A program made the translations under genes and the position numbers. DNA of 64,000 bases from Megaera sp965229545 (GTDB taxonomy: Bacteria > Pseudomonadota > Alphaproteobacteria > Rickettsiales > Rickettsiaceae): contig OZ245887.1 in assembly GCA_965229545.1 (NCBI GenBank), positions 620,001 through 684,000 on the forward strand. Reading direction: 5' to 3'. This document shows positions 19,321-29,506 of the stretch, one piece after another. Each line of letters opens with the position of its first letter. The stretch's first letter is position 1. The notes under the pieces were generated by a model. That model searched no databases. It was given only the letters and a program-made list of their open reading frames with translations, and had not been told where the DNA came from.

Positions 19321-20043
19321 ATGTATTCATTACTATGTAAAAACTTAAATCAAATGTACAGGACAATTTTTATGAATTATCTAATCTCTAAGATACATAA
19401 ATCAAGAAATCAGAGCATTATTAATTTTGTAATAATACTATTAATGGTATGTAAGTTCAACTTTGCGTTTGCTACTTCAGAAAAAGAAATAGTAGAAAAT
19501 ATAAAATCTTATATTCAAAATATTCAGTCAGTAGCTATTAATTTTGAGCAATCAGACACTCAAGGAACAAAAGCTACAGGTATTCTAGTTATAAATAAAC
19601 CGTATAAATTTAGAGTAAATTACTTCAAACCATTTCCCTTGCTGATTGTAGGTAATAAAAACTACGTTTCTGTTTACGACTATGAAATGGAAAATTTAAG
19701 CAGGATTTCAGCAGAAGAAAATATTTTTAATTTTTTGTTAATTGATCAGATAAATTTTGATAATCAATTCGAGATTATTTCTGCAAAAGAAGAAAACGGG
19801 TATTATAAATTGGAGTTAAGTCATTTAGATTCAGGTAAAATTAGCGAAATTTTATTTAATAAAAATACTCGAAATATCGAAACAATGACAATAGTTGAAG
19901 AAAATAACATAATTACATTGGATTTCAAAACAACAAAAAAAATTACTAATATAAACAATAAATTATTCATTATGCAGGATCCGGATATTTTTGGTAAACC
20001 CGAATATTTGGATAAACAGCATTTAGAAAAAAATTACCAGTAG
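19321..20043 (+). CDS. lolA: Outer-membrane lipoprotein carrier protein LolA
   Basis: Periplasmic chaperone that ferries lipoproteins from the LolCDE complex to the outer membrane. 240 residues from the first ATG; ATGs at 19354 and 19372 are alternative starts giving a shorter lead. A signal-peptide core (IINFVIILLMVCKF, ending near FAFA) precedes the mature domain. LolA features include the early NIQSVAINFEQSDTQG strand-helix region and ILVINKPYKFRVNY. Sequence is divergent but the profile fits; moderately sure. Confidence 0.78.
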   Translation: MYSLLCKNLNQMYRTIFMNYLISKIHKSRNQSIINFVIILLMVCKFNFAFATSEKEIVENIKSYIQNIQSVAINFEQSDTQGTKATGILVINKPYKFRVNYFKPFPLLIVGNKNYVSVYDYEMENLSRISAEENIFNFLLIDQINFDNQFEIISAKEENGYYKLELSHLDSGKISEILFNKNTRNIETMTIVEENNIITLDFKTTKKITNINNKLFIMQDPDIFGKPEYLDKQHLEKNYQ

Positions 20044-20185
20044 GCATAATACTTACCTCATATTATTTACCTACACTTTATAAATAGGGAGAATATTTGA
20101 CACTTATTACCTTCATATGGTAGACTTCCATTTCGTGCAATATATTTCCTAGATATCTGAAAAAATATAAATAGTAAAAAGAATA

Positions 20186-21499
20186 ATGAGTCCCAAAACA
20201 AATACATATAAGCAAAACATTAAAGGCTGGATGGTTGTAGCTTGTGGCGGTATCTTTTATATGTATCAATTCATGATTCGTGTTTCACCAAACATCATGA
20301 ACAACGAATTACTTAGCAATTTTGCAATTGAGGCGGCAGGACTTGGAGTGCTAATTGGGACTTATAATTGGTCATACTCAGCCATGCAGATTCCTCTTGG
20401 TATTACTATAGATCGCTTCGGGCCACGGTTATTTTTATGTCTGGCAGCAAGCCTCTGCGCATTATCATGTTTTATTTTTGGAAATACAACTAGCCATTTA
20501 ATCGGGGGATGTGCAAGATTTTTAATGGGAATGGGATCAGCATGTGGTTTAATTGGAACCATAAAACTTGGAACATTATGGCTTGAACCAAAACACGTAG
20601 CAAAAGTTACAGGCTTGGTAATTCTTATGGGAACTGCGGGAGCTAGCCTTGGCGGTGCTCCTCTTGAGATGATCCTGAACAAGGTAGGATTTAAAGATAC
20701 CATGGAATTCTTAGGATTTATTGGCCTTATAGTTTCCATAATTATTTATTTTTTTGTTAGCAATTATCCTCCTATTGATCATCATGAAGAACTGCCTGAT
20801 ATTTATGCTAATAATCATCCATTTACCGATATTTTACTTTTACTTAAGACGCCTCAGGCCTGGATTTTGGCTATCTACGGGATGTTGATGTACCTTCCAA
20901 TTACTGTAATCGGGGTAGCTTGGGGAGTATCATTTATAAGAACTACTTATCAAGTATCGGATGCTACAGCTACTACTATAGTATCAACAATGTTTTTTGG
21001 TGCTGCTATTGGGAGTCCCTTTTTCGCTTATTTTTCAGATATAATTAAAAACAGGCGTTTACCAATGTTTTGCGGCTCTTTCGTTACCACAATTGTCTGG
21101 TTTATCGTTATTGTTTTCGAAATTCCTTACTATGTGCTATACATACTATTTTTTATTGCGGGTTTTGCATATACCGCAAAATGCTTAAGTTTCGCCAGTA
21201 TTTGTGAAACTATGCCTTTAAAAATGAGCGGGGTGTCGATAGCTTTTGTCAATGCTGTAGTAATGTCTACTGGTACTATATTTCTGCCTATTATTGGAGC
21301 TCTGATTGATTATCATAGTAATGGGCAAACAGTCCGTGATATACCCTGTTATAACGGTGAAGATTACCGATTTGCTCTTGTTATTGTTCCAATCTCTCTA
21401 CTAATTTCTTTTATTATCATTTTCTTTATGAAAGAAACTCATCCTGATCATAAAATTCCAAAAGAATATGGGTCTTTTGCTACTAATGATATTGTTTGA
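20186..21499 (+). CDS. MFS transporter (sugar-phosphate/organic anion permease type)
   Basis: 437 residues, 12 membrane segments. The MFS signature between TM2 and TM3 is recognisable (GITIDRFGPRLF), as is RFLMGMGSACGLIGTIKLG in TM4-5. Related to the GlpT/UhpT-like permeases found in several copies in Rickettsiales. Start ATG follows AAAAAGAAT. The substrate is not inferable from sequence. Confidence 0.85.
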   Translation: MSPKTNTYKQNIKGWMVVACGGIFYMYQFMIRVSPNIMNNELLSNFAIEAAGLGVLIGTYNWSYSAMQIPLGITIDRFGPRLFLCLAASLCALSCFIFGNTTSHLIGGCARFLMGMGSACGLIGTIKLGTLWLEPKHVAKVTGLVILMGTAGASLGGAPLEMILNKVGFKDTMEFLGFIGLIVSIIIYFFVSNYPPIDHHEELPDIYANNHPFTDILLLLKTPQAWILAIYGMLMYLPITVIGVAWGVSFIRTTYQVSDATATTIVSTMFFGAAIGSPFFAYFSDIIKNRRLPMFCGSFVTTIVWFIVIVFEIPYYVLYILFFIAGFAYTAKCLSFASICETMPLKMSGVSIAFVNAVVMSTGTIFLPIIGALIDYHSNGQTVRDIPCYNGEDYRFALVIVPISLLISFIIIFFMKETHPDHKIPKEYGSFATNDIV

Positions 21500-21575
21500 T
21501 AGCATTTAAAGTAAGAGCAAATCAGGTTATAATACTTTAAGGTTTTAACAAGCATTGATAAGTCATATATCGTTT

Positions 21576-22754
21576 ATGGAAAATTTATTTACTATAAAGA
21601 ATCTCTACACATTTTATAGAGAATACCAATTATTAATAATGCTTTCTATAATGGTTATTTTTTTGTACCCATTTTTAATTAGCATCAAAACTGTGGTACT
21701 ACCGGGTATTAGCAAACTAATAGTATATAAAAGCAAAAAATATGCTGAAATTCTTCACAAGAAAAACCTATCCGGACATATTATAAAAGTATTTTTAGCA
21801 TTGTACCTAGAATTCTGGAGCGATATCCTAGATCAGTCTAACTTGATAAATTACATAATAATTAAAGTAAAAGACGTTATTGTCACTACCTATGTAATAT
21901 TTGCTATTACCTCTCTTATACTCGCTATTATAAATGCCATAGCAAATTTATATAATATCCGAGAACTAAACAAAAAAATAGCTATTGAACTACATATACA
22001 AATTTTAAGAATTTTTGTAGTGGTAAGTGCAATATTAGCCATTTTTTCTCTAGTTATTGGTATTTCTATTTCATCGTTATTTACTAGTTTAGGAGCAGCG
22101 GCAGCATTATTAACTTTTGTTTTTAAAGATACTCTACTTGGGCTAATTGCAAGTTTACAGGTTACTTTTCAAAATATTATTCAAGTCGGTGATTGGGTAA
22201 CTTTACCTCAATATAATGCAGATGGTGATATCCAAAAAATTACAATTACTGTAGTAGTAATACGTAATTTTGACAATACATATACAACTGTTCCAACCTC
22301 TGCCTTTTTAACAACCGGTGTTAAAAATTGGCGTCCAATGTTCGAAATGGGAGGCAGACGCATCAAAAGGGCAATCAGCCTAGACATGAGTACAATAAAA
22401 ATATGTACTCAAAAAGAATTAGATGCAATCAAGAAACTACCTTATATGCTTGAATTTTCAGCAGAAAATTCAACATTATTTGATCAGGAAAGTCAAACTA
22501 CCAATCTTACTATATTTAGGCATTACATAGGCCAATACCTAAAAAATAATAAAAATATTCACCAAGAAGGCTTTACTTTCCTAATACGTACTCTTGATCC
22601 CACACCTAACGGTATACCAATAGAAATTTACGTATTTACTAAGGATACTAAATGGCTTAATTACGAAGAAATTCAGGCAAGTATTTTTGAGCATTTGCTG
22701 GGCATCTTGCCTTTTTTCAAACTAAAAGCCTTTCAAGCCATTTCTTCGTCTTAA
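21576..22754 (+). CDS. Mechanosensitive ion channel, MscS family
   Basis: About 392 residues from ATG 21576 (a TTG at 21555 is a less likely start). Several N-terminal membrane helices precede the pore helix and beta domain: SSLFTSLGAAAALLTFVFKD, then GLIASLQVTFQNIIQVGDWV, followed by the C-terminal cytosolic domain with NTYTTVPTSAF. The length and YbdG-like extended form indicate a miniconductance-type channel releasing solutes under hypo-osmotic shock. Confidence 0.9.
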   Translation: MENLFTIKNLYTFYREYQLLIMLSIMVIFLYPFLISIKTVVLPGISKLIVYKSKKYAEILHKKNLSGHIIKVFLALYLEFWSDILDQSNLINYIIIKVKDVIVTTYVIFAITSLILAIINAIANLYNIRELNKKIAIELHIQILRIFVVVSAILAIFSLVIGISISSLFTSLGAAAALLTFVFKDTLLGLIASLQVTFQNIIQVGDWVTLPQYNADGDIQKITITVVVIRNFDNTYTTVPTSAFLTTGVKNWRPMFEMGGRRIKRAISLDMSTIKICTQKELDAIKKLPYMLEFSAENSTLFDQESQTTNLTIFRHYIGQYLKNNKNIHQEGFTFLIRTLDPTPNGIPIEIYVFTKDTKWLNYEEIQASIFEHLLGILPFFKLKAFQAISSS

Positions 22755-22865
22755 TAACCTTTATATACATAAGCAACTTGCTTAACCTATGGGTATAGGA
22801 TCCTTCTTCTCAAAAGGAAATATAAAACCTAAAAAGATATATAATTTCAAACTTATTACTTTCCT

Positions 22866-23310
22866 CTATTTACCTAACAGGGTTTTCTTCCAACCATAAT
22901 GGTTGCAATGATTTCGAAACGACTCTTGATCTATTTCTAAAAAGCCGTATCTAAACACATAACCCCATGAGGTTTTGTTTTTAATAAATGATAAGATAGG
23001 AATAAGTGGCTTAATATCAACGTGACACAAGCATTGAGGTACTCGATATTCCTTCTATATGGTTTTAAAGTCGCTTCCCGTATCTACCTGATAAGGAACA
23101 TCATCTATTACCTCACCCTATAGCAGTAAATTTTTGGTATAGCTCATTACCTTCCATCAATACCTTGGAAGAGTAATAAATTACAAAATCCCCTTTCTGG
23201 AGGCGTTTAGCTGGGCCAATTTTGCCATGGCAAAATTGGCAAATTCCCAATTTGACACCATTTTCTACATGTTCTTTTGAAGCAACACCAACCCAGAACT
23301 TAGTGCTCAT
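22866..23310 (-). pseudogene. EVE-domain protein, frameshifted and stop-interrupted
   Basis: The first 65 codons (23310-23113) encode an EVE-domain N-terminus: FWVGVASKEHV, KLGICQFCHGK, GDFVIYYSSK, FTAIG. A one-base surplus G at about 23117 shifts the frame, after which GEVIDDVPYQVDTGSDFK continues; a TAG then follows, and WGYVFRYGFLEIDQESF to GWKKTLLGK ends at a TAG at 22866-22868. Assembled length (about 148 codons) matches complete EVE proteins, which bind modified bases in DNA or RNA. Clearly a dead gene. Confidence 0.85.
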
Positions 23311-23347
23311 AAGGTTCCCGTTGTTATATTATTACTCTTTCCAAAAC

Positions 23348-24385
23348 TTAATTATTTAACTTCAACATTTCCCAGTATTTTTCATATATCACTATTGCGT
23401 CGCCAACATCCTCTTGGAATTCACCTTTATCTTGAATATCTTTAAGTGAATATATTGTCGGGTTATTCAATATTTCTTTAGGAAGTAAAGCCTTTGCGGC
23501 CTTATTGGCTGTAGCAAAACCAACAGCCTGACTAATTTCTTTGGCAATTTCCGGACGCAAAAGGAAATTAATAAATTTATAAGCACCTTCAGCATTTTTT
23601 GCATTAGAAGGAATAGCAAAACTATCTACCCAGAGAATTACTCCTTCTTTAGGGTAAGCATATTTAATATCAGGATTTTCTACAGATGCTACATAAGCCT
23701 CACCATTATGATTCAGGCCTATTATAACTTCCTCGTTTATGTAGTTTAATTTAGGAGAAGCAGAGTTAAAGATTTTTACGTTAGGAACTAGCGTTTTTAG
23801 TTTTTCATAAGCTTGTTTTATATGTTCCTCATTAGTGTCATTACCACTATATCCAAGCAACTTTAGAGCCACATGAAAAACCTCCCTTACATCATCAGTA
23901 AGAAGAATCTTATGGGCGTATTTTGGATCAAATAATATATTAAAGCTATCGACTTCTTCTTTTACATATTTAGCGTTATAACAAAGAGCCGTACTTCCCC
24001 AAAAATATGGTATACTGTACTTATTCTCTGGATCAAAAGGTTTGTTTATCAGGCTTTCATCAATATTCTTAAAGTTATCCATTTTGGATTTATCTAATTC
24101 CGTTAACAAGCCTTCCTCCCTCATTTTGCTAACAAAATAGGTAGAAGGCACGACTAAATCATACCCGGACTTAGAGTTATGTAATAATTTTACTTTCGTA
24201 TATAGACTCTCATTATTATCGTAAGTGGAAAGATTCACTTTTATACCTGTCTCTTCGGTAAATTTTTCAATTATGCTATCTGGTATATATTCTGACCAAA
24301 CATATACATTAATTTCACTAGCTGAGGCTGGGACGGTAAAGTGAATCCCAAAAACTAAAAAAAACAACGCAATGTATTTTTTCAT
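23348..24385 (-). CDS. potD: Spermidine/putrescine-binding periplasmic protein PotD
   Basis: 345 residues. Signal peptide (MKKYIALFFLVFGIHF, cleavage near ASA) followed by EINVYVWSEYIPD, the canonical PotD/PotF start, then a type 2 periplasmic-binding fold with PYFWGSTALCYN and the ligand-pocket stretch LWVDSFAIPSNA. Captures polyamines for PotABC. Last gene of the operon, overlapping potC by 4 bases. Confidence 0.93.
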   Translation of the reverse strand: MKKYIALFFLVFGIHFTVPASASEINVYVWSEYIPDSIIEKFTEETGIKVNLSTYDNNESLYTKVKLLHNSKSGYDLVVPSTYFVSKMREEGLLTELDKSKMDNFKNIDESLINKPFDPENKYSIPYFWGSTALCYNAKYVKEEVDSFNILFDPKYAHKILLTDDVREVFHVALKLLGYSGNDTNEEHIKQAYEKLKTLVPNVKIFNSASPKLNYINEEVIIGLNHNGEAYVASVENPDIKYAYPKEGVILWVDSFAIPSNAKNAEGAYKFINFLLRPEIAKEISQAVGFATANKAAKALLPKEILNNPTIYSLKDIQDKGEFQEDVGDAIVIYEKYWEMLKLNN

Positions 24386-25146
24386 ACTTTCCTCCTAAAT
24401 ATAAAATGAGATGTAAAAATTAAAACCAGAGTCACTGCAAAAATTACAGTACAAAGAGCATTAATCTCCGATTTAATACCCAAATGTGCCATGGAAAATA
24501 ACGTTAACGGTAGAACCTCAAAATTTGGTCCGGTAACAAAAAAACTAATTACCACATCATCCAAAGATAAAGTAAATGCAAGTAACCACCCAGATATTAC
24601 CGAAGGTAAAATAAGAGGTAATATAATTCTAGTAAATATAGTCCACTCACCAGCTCCAAGGTCTCTTGCTGCATTTATTAGATTCTTGTTAAAAGTTTTT
24701 AAACGAGAAATAACAATAATTATCACAAATGGTAAATTAAGAGTGATGTGGGCAAGCAATAAACTGTAAAACCCTAAATTTATGTTTATAAGGTTAAATA
24801 AGATAAGCAGGCTTATCCCCATTATAATATCCGGAGAAATAGCTAGTACATACACTATAGAGGAAAAAACTTTTCTACCTTTAAATCTATAACTATATAA
24901 CCCTAAAGCAGATATACTTCCTATCAAAGTAGCAATAGATGCTGAAAGCGCCGCTACTACGAAAGAATTTTTCGTTGAAGCCATAAGCAGGCTATTCGAA
25001 TATAATTTTCTATACCACTCTAAAGTTAAACCCTGCCAACTGGTGCCATATTTCGAAGAATTAAATGAGTATACTATCAATACAATTATAGGTAAGTACA
25101 GAAATATATAAATAAATGCCGGGTATAGCCTTATTAATCTGTTCAT
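24382..25146 (-). CDS. potC: Polyamine ABC transporter permease PotC
   Basis: 254 residues, six membrane helices, with the cytoplasmic EAA loop DLGAGEWTIFTRIILPLILP that docks on PotA. Two bases downstream of potB and 4 bases overlapping potD. Forms the channel with PotB. Confidence 0.93.
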   Translation of the reverse strand: MNRLIRLYPAFIYIFLYLPIIVLIVYSFNSSKYGTSWQGLTLEWYRKLYSNSLLMASTKNSFVVAALSASIATLIGSISALGLYSYRFKGRKVFSSIVYVLAISPDIIMGISLLILFNLININLGFYSLLLAHITLNLPFVIIIVISRLKTFNKNLINAARDLGAGEWTIFTRIILPLILPSVISGWLLAFTLSLDDVVISFFVTGPNFEVLPLTLFSMAHLGIKSEINALCTVIFAVTLVLIFTSHFIFRRKV

Positions 25147-25148
25147 AA

Positions 25149-26006
25149 TTATACCACTAATTGATCAGTATTTTTAGTATTCCTAGCATAAACTACCATT
25201 AATATTACTACGATAACAGTTAACACTGTACCTATTGCTGTACCGAAAGGCCAGTCTCTGGCAATTAAGAATTGATTTTTTATTAAGTTTCCTATCAGGA
25301 TTTCTTTACTTCCACCGAGCAATTCAGGGATAAAAAACATTCCAAGCGTCGAGAGAAAAACTAGAATACAGCCTGCGGCTATTCCGGATTTAGTTAAAGG
25401 TATAATAATCTTTAACAATGTGTCCATCTTTCCAGCTCCCAAATCTTGTGCCGCATTAATATAATTACGGTCCAATTTTTCAAAGGCTGTATAAAGCGGC
25501 AATATCATAAAGGGCAGTAATGAATATACAAGGCCAATAGTAACAGCTGCCCAATTATATAACAGCTCTATCGGCTCATCTATTAACCCGACATACATTA
25601 AAAAACTATTCAATAACCCATTAGATCTTAGCACAATCATCATAGCATAAGTTCTAATTAAGGAGCTTGTCCAAAAAGGTATTATAACCAGAATTAGCAA
25701 AAAATCTTTAACGATTATGCTTTTAATAGTTTGAGAGATTGTATACACAAATGGATAACTAAACAGCAAGCATAAAATAGTAACATAAAGGGCTATAGCC
25801 AAACTCTTCAAAAAAACCTTAATATACATTACAGATAACAGTTTCTTGTAGTTATCCAAAGTAAAAGCAAAGTTTACAAAATGCACTTCTTCTCTTTCCA
25901 GAAAACTTGTTACTATTACTCCAATATTTGGTATCAAAACAAAAACAGTTAGCCAAGCTACAATTATTAAAATTGTAAAATTTTTAAAAAAGTCTTTGTT
26001 CATCAT
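25149..26006 (-). CDS. potB: Polyamine ABC transporter permease PotB
   Basis: 285 residues, six membrane helices, EAA loop DLGAGKMDTLLKIIIPLT. Start overlaps the end of potA by 4 bases. Pairs with PotC as the membrane pore. Confidence 0.93.
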   Translation of the reverse strand: MMNKDFFKNFTILIIVAWLTVFVLIPNIGVIVTSFLEREEVHFVNFAFTLDNYKKLLSVMYIKVFLKSLAIALYVTILCLLFSYPFVYTISQTIKSIIVKDFLLILVIIPFWTSSLIRTYAMMIVLRSNGLLNSFLMYVGLIDEPIELLYNWAAVTIGLVYSLLPFMILPLYTAFEKLDRNYINAAQDLGAGKMDTLLKIIIPLTKSGIAAGCILVFLSTLGMFFIPELLGGSKEILIGNLIKNQFLIARDWPFGTAIGTVLTVIVVILMVVYARNTKNTDQLVV

Positions 26007-27097
26007 TTAGTTAGTACCTCACAACCAATCGTCCATTCCACAAAAACTTCCATCCCTATTTGGTATTCATAAATTTCGCCATCTTTGTTTTGCAAAAGCG
26101 TTGCTGTTACTTTTTTACCATTATTAAGTGTTATAACATAATCAAGTAAAGCTCCTCTGTATTTAGTTTGGGTAATTTTGCCCTTTAATCTACTTAGGTT
26201 TACAGAATCTTTTTCTAAAGATAATCTGAAATTTTCCGGCCTGATTAATATTTTAATTTGATCTCCAGTAGAAAATTTATTTTTACTCTCTAACTGATAT
26301 TTACATTCTTCCTCAACATTTACTGCCAATAAATTCTCTTTTACAGCTTCAATTTTAGCATCTAATATATTCAATTCTCCTACAAAGCTTGCTACAAAAC
26401 TATTAACAGGAGTTTGATATATTTCCTGTGGTGAGCCAATTTGCTCTATTTTGCCATTATTGAGGACAATTACGGTATCAGATATGGATAAAGCTTCTTC
26501 CTGATCATGAGTTACTAATATGAAAGTGATTCCTAAATCCCTTTGCATCGACTTAAGCTCCACCTGCATTTCCTTTCTGAGTTTTTCGTCAAGAGCACTA
26601 AGAGGTTCATCAAGTAATAAAATTAGTGGCTTATTAACAATGGCCCTTGCTACAGCTACCCTTTGCTGTTGACCACCAGATAATTCTCCTGGTTTCCTGT
26701 CAGCAAATTTCTCCATTTTTATCAGTTTTAAAGAATCGCTAACAGCTTTATCAATATAATTTTGGTTTTTCTTTTTCATCCGAAGACCAAAAGCTATATT
26801 GTCGTACACATTCATATGAGGAAACAGACTATAATTCTGAAATACGGTATTAACTTCCCGCTTATTGGCAGGTAAATCATTCACCTTTATACCGTTAAGA
26901 AATATATCTCCATTATCTGAGGATTCAAAACCGGCTATTAATTTTATAATAGTGGTCTTACCTGATCCAGAAGGACCCAGTATCGTAATGAATTTATTAT
27001 CGTAAAGAGTAAAATTGAAATTGTTTAAGATGGGTTCTGTATTAAAGCTTTTGCTTATATTTTTTAATTCAATAATAGGGTTGTTAAATTTATCCAA
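26003..27097 (-). CDS. potA: Polyamine ABC transporter ATPase PotA
   Basis: 364 residues. Walker A GPSGSGKTTIIKLIAG, signature LSGGQQQRVAVARA, Walker B LLLLDEPLSALD, H-loop VTHDQEEAL, then a C-terminal TOBE-type regulatory domain (ILIRPENFRLS). The start is a TTG at 27097, supported by GAGGAA eight bases upstream and no ATG nearby. First gene of potABCD, so it probably uses a promoter in 27098-27349. Confidence 0.94.
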   Translation of the reverse strand: MDKFNNPIIELKNISKSFNTEPILNNFNFTLYDNKFITILGPSGSGKTTIIKLIAGFESSDNGDIFLNGIKVNDLPANKREVNTVFQNYSLFPHMNVYDNIAFGLRMKKKNQNYIDKAVSDSLKLIKMEKFADRKPGELSGGQQQRVAVARAIVNKPLILLLDEPLSALDEKLRKEMQVELKSMQRDLGITFILVTHDQEEALSISDTVIVLNNGKIEQIGSPQEIYQTPVNSFVASFVGELNILDAKIEAVKENLLAVNVEEECKYQLESKNKFSTGDQIKILIRPENFRLSLEKDSVNLSRLKGKITQTKYRGALLDYVITLNNGKKVTATLLQNKDGEIYEYQIGMEVFVEWTIGCEVLTK

Positions 27098-27349
27098 TTC
27101 TTTAATTTCCTCGTTAAATTGTATAGATTCAAAAGATTTACTAGTATTCTATTTATGCTTAATTGCATAAATTCATTTAACTAGCTCCTAGAATTTAATC
27201 CCAAGTACAATTCTGATAAATCAGAAATAAAATTATAATTGATTACCCCCATCTAGTCAATTAATACCAATATATAAAATTATAAATATCTGAAAATCTC
27301 TTTAAAATGGTAATGGATAAATCGATGAAGGATTTTTAGCTATTTGCAG
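27098..27349. other. Intergenic region between def and potA
   Basis: 252 AT-rich bases upstream of potA and downstream of def. No gene, RNA or convincing hairpin seen; it should contain the pot promoter. Confidence 0.35.
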
Positions 27350-27883
27350 CTAATTTGCGGTAGAAAATTTCTTTAATTTTGTTAACTTACGGATTACTAC
27401 GTTCTTTTTCAAGGGAGACAAATAGTCTAACAACAGCTTACCTTCTAGGTGATCTGTTTCATGTTGAATAGCTCTCGCAAGCCAACCACCAGTTTCTAAT
27501 TCCTTAGATTCATTATTATAATCTAGGTATTTGATTTTAACAGAAGCATGCCGAGATACAACTACCTTTTGATCAGGAACGGAAAGACAGGCTTCTGTAG
27601 CTTCTATCATTTCTTTAGAACAATCGGTTATAGTAGGATTTGCCATAAATAACGGATAGAACCCTTGTGGTCTTTGGGTCTCATCTTCATCTTGCAAATC
27701 CATAACAATTATTCTTTTTAAAATACCCACCTGGTTAGCAGCAAGACCTACACCTTTGTCATGGTACATTGTTTCAAGCATATTATCCATAATTTCCCTG
27801 ATACTATCATCTACTGATTCAACATGTTGAGCTTTCCTTTTTAAAATAGGGTCAGGGGCAGTAATTATTTCCAAAATGGCCAT
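27350..27883 (-). CDS. def: Peptide deformylase
   Basis: 177 residues removing the formyl group from N-formylmethionine. Motif 1 GVGLAANQVGI, motif 2 as EACLSVPDQ (Ala where most have Gly, with the metal-ligand Cys kept) and motif 3 QHETDHLEGKL with HExxH. Full length with the usual C-terminal helix. This is the intact deformylase of the two in the window. Confidence 0.95.
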   Translation of the reverse strand: MAILEIITAPDPILKRKAQHVESVDDSIREIMDNMLETMYHDKGVGLAANQVGILKRIIVMDLQDEDETQRPQGFYPLFMANPTITDCSKEMIEATEACLSVPDQKVVVSRHASVKIKYLDYNNESKELETGGWLARAIQHETDHLEGKLLLDYLSPLKKNVVIRKLTKLKKFSTAN

Positions 27884-27970
27884 AGAATAAGTGATAAATT
27901 TCTAACTAAAAATTAACCTTATTATAATACAAATATATCATTGGGTAAATATAGAAAATAATTTTCTAAG

Positions 27971-28408
27971 TTATTCAAATGGTTTTACTATAACCATAAC
28001 AACGGCAATTATCATAAAAACTACAGGGATTTCATTGATAACTCTATAAAATTTTTCCGTGTGGGTATTTTTACCTTTTGCGAAATCTTTTATCCATTTT
28101 GCTTGTATTCCATGCAAAATAGTTAAAGCTAGTACTGCAGCCATTTTTATATGAAACCAAATTCCAAGTGCTACAAAACCATATATATAAGCTACTAGAA
28201 AGCCGAATATATAAGTAACTATCATTGCCGGAGTCATTATTATCCTAATTAATCTTTTCTCCATCAACTTGAAAGTTTTATCCATTTCCGGAGTAATATT
28301 AGGTCTACTGTGGTAAACAAATAACCTTGGCAAATAAAACATAGCTGCCATCCAAGAAATAACAGCTATAACATGAATAGCTTTATACCATAAAAAATAT
28401 TTTTCCAT
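27971..28408 (-). CDS. hemJ: Protoporphyrinogen IX oxidase HemJ
   Basis: 145 residues, four membrane helices. The conserved opening IHVIAVISWMAAMFYLPRLF carries the family His, and the MEKRLIRIIMTPAM stretch carries other conserved residues. HemJ replaces HemG/HemY in most alphaproteobacteria and converts protoporphyrinogen to protoporphyrin IX just before HemH, encoded 27 bases upstream. Confidence 0.9.
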   Translation of the reverse strand: MEKYFLWYKAIHVIAVISWMAAMFYLPRLFVYHSRPNITPEMDKTFKLMEKRLIRIIMTPAMIVTYIFGFLVAYIYGFVALGIWFHIKMAAVLALTILHGIQAKWIKDFAKGKNTHTEKFYRVINEIPVVFMIIAVVMVIVKPFE

Positions 28409-28435
28409 TACAAAACATATACTTTTTTGTTAAGG

Positions 28436-29506
28436 TCATTTGCAAGGACATTTGTCATAAATATCCGGACATATTCTACTAAAGTTACTAGAAGATAAAC
28501 AACTAGAATCTCTACTAGAAAAATTTAGAATCATATTTGCCAACGATTTTATAAATAGCTCATTAGTACTTAAAGTTGGTACTCTAACGTAGTCTATATT
28601 ATGCTCCGCTGCTATATGTTTATATTCTATATCTAGCTCAACTAAAGTTTCAACGTGTTCAGAAACAAATGCTACAGGAACTATTATTAACGATTTATTA
28701 TCCTTACCTGCTATTTTTATTTCATCTTCCGTATTAGGCTCAAGCCACTTTAATGGACCTACTCTACTTTGATATGTAACTTTGTAATCTATCTTTTTAA
28801 ATTTTGGAAGTAGTTGGAGCTTGTTAATTATTTTAAAAACCGTTTGTTCTATCTGCCACTGATAAGGATCACCTGCTTTTACTATTTTTTCCGGTAAACC
28901 ATGAGCTGAAAACAACATTCTATAATTGCTTAAATCCATTTTGTCGCTAAGTTTAGCTTCAATCAATTTTACATGAGAATCAATGAATCCTTCATCTAAT
29001 GGATAACAACAAATTGTTTTTAATTTTATTTTATCTATAAATTCTTTACTTAAGTTTTTAGCAAATTCATTTAAGGAAGAAGCCGTTGTAGTAGTAGAAA
29101 ATTGGGGATAAAGAGGAAGCAAGATAATTTCGTTTGGTTCATAATTTTTGATATTTTTTACAACTTCTGCAGTCATCGGATGCCAATGGCGCATACAGAT
29201 AAATAATTCAAAAGTTATAGCAGAGTTTTTAATAAGCTCTTGCTTTAAAGCTTCTGTTTGAGCTAAAGTTTCTTCTAAAATCGGTGACTTTCCCCCAGTA
29301 TTAGCATAAATAGCTTTAGCTACTTTTTCTCTTCTAGTAGAAATTAACTTTGCTACTAGAAATCTTAGTACAGAAGGTAGTGTAATAATATATTGGTCAT
29401 TAAATAAATTAAAAAGGAAAGGCTTTATAGCATATAAGCTATCTGGCCCCCCTAAATTAAAAAGAACTACGGCTATTTTTTTTCTATTTTTGGTAATTTC
29501 TGACAT
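28436..29506 (-). CDS. hemH: Ferrochelatase
   Basis: 356 residues inserting Fe(II) into protoporphyrin IX. Signatures: VLFNLGGPDS at the N-terminus, catalytic His in MRHWHPMT, LPLYPQFSTTT, FSAHGLP and late FVSEHVETLVELD. A short C-terminal extension ends CPDIYDKCPCK, Cys-rich as in some Fe-S-bearing ferrochelatases, but the four-Cys spacing was not verified. Start lies 23 bases inside hemE. Confidence 0.95.
   Translation of the reverse strand: MSEITKNRKKIAVVLFNLGGPDSLYAIKPFLFNLFNDQYIITLPSVLRFLVAKLISTRREKVAKAIYANTGGKSPILEETLAQTEALKQELIKNSAITFELFICMRHWHPMTAEVVKNIKNYEPNEIILLPLYPQFSTTTTASSLNEFAKNLSKEFIDKIKLKTICCYPLDEGFIDSHVKLIEAKLSDKMDLSNYRMLFSAHGLPEKIVKAGDPYQWQIEQTVFKIINKLQLLPKFKKIDYKVTYQSRVGPLKWLEPNTEDEIKIAGKDNKSLIIVPVAFVSEHVETLVELDIEYKHIAAEHNIDYVRVPTLSTNELFIKSLANMILNFSSRDSSCLSSSNFSRICPDIYDKCPCK

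Noticed and set aside
23113..23310. A standalone 65-residue protein
   Set aside because: It is the N-terminal part of an EVE domain whose remainder lies in the next frame.
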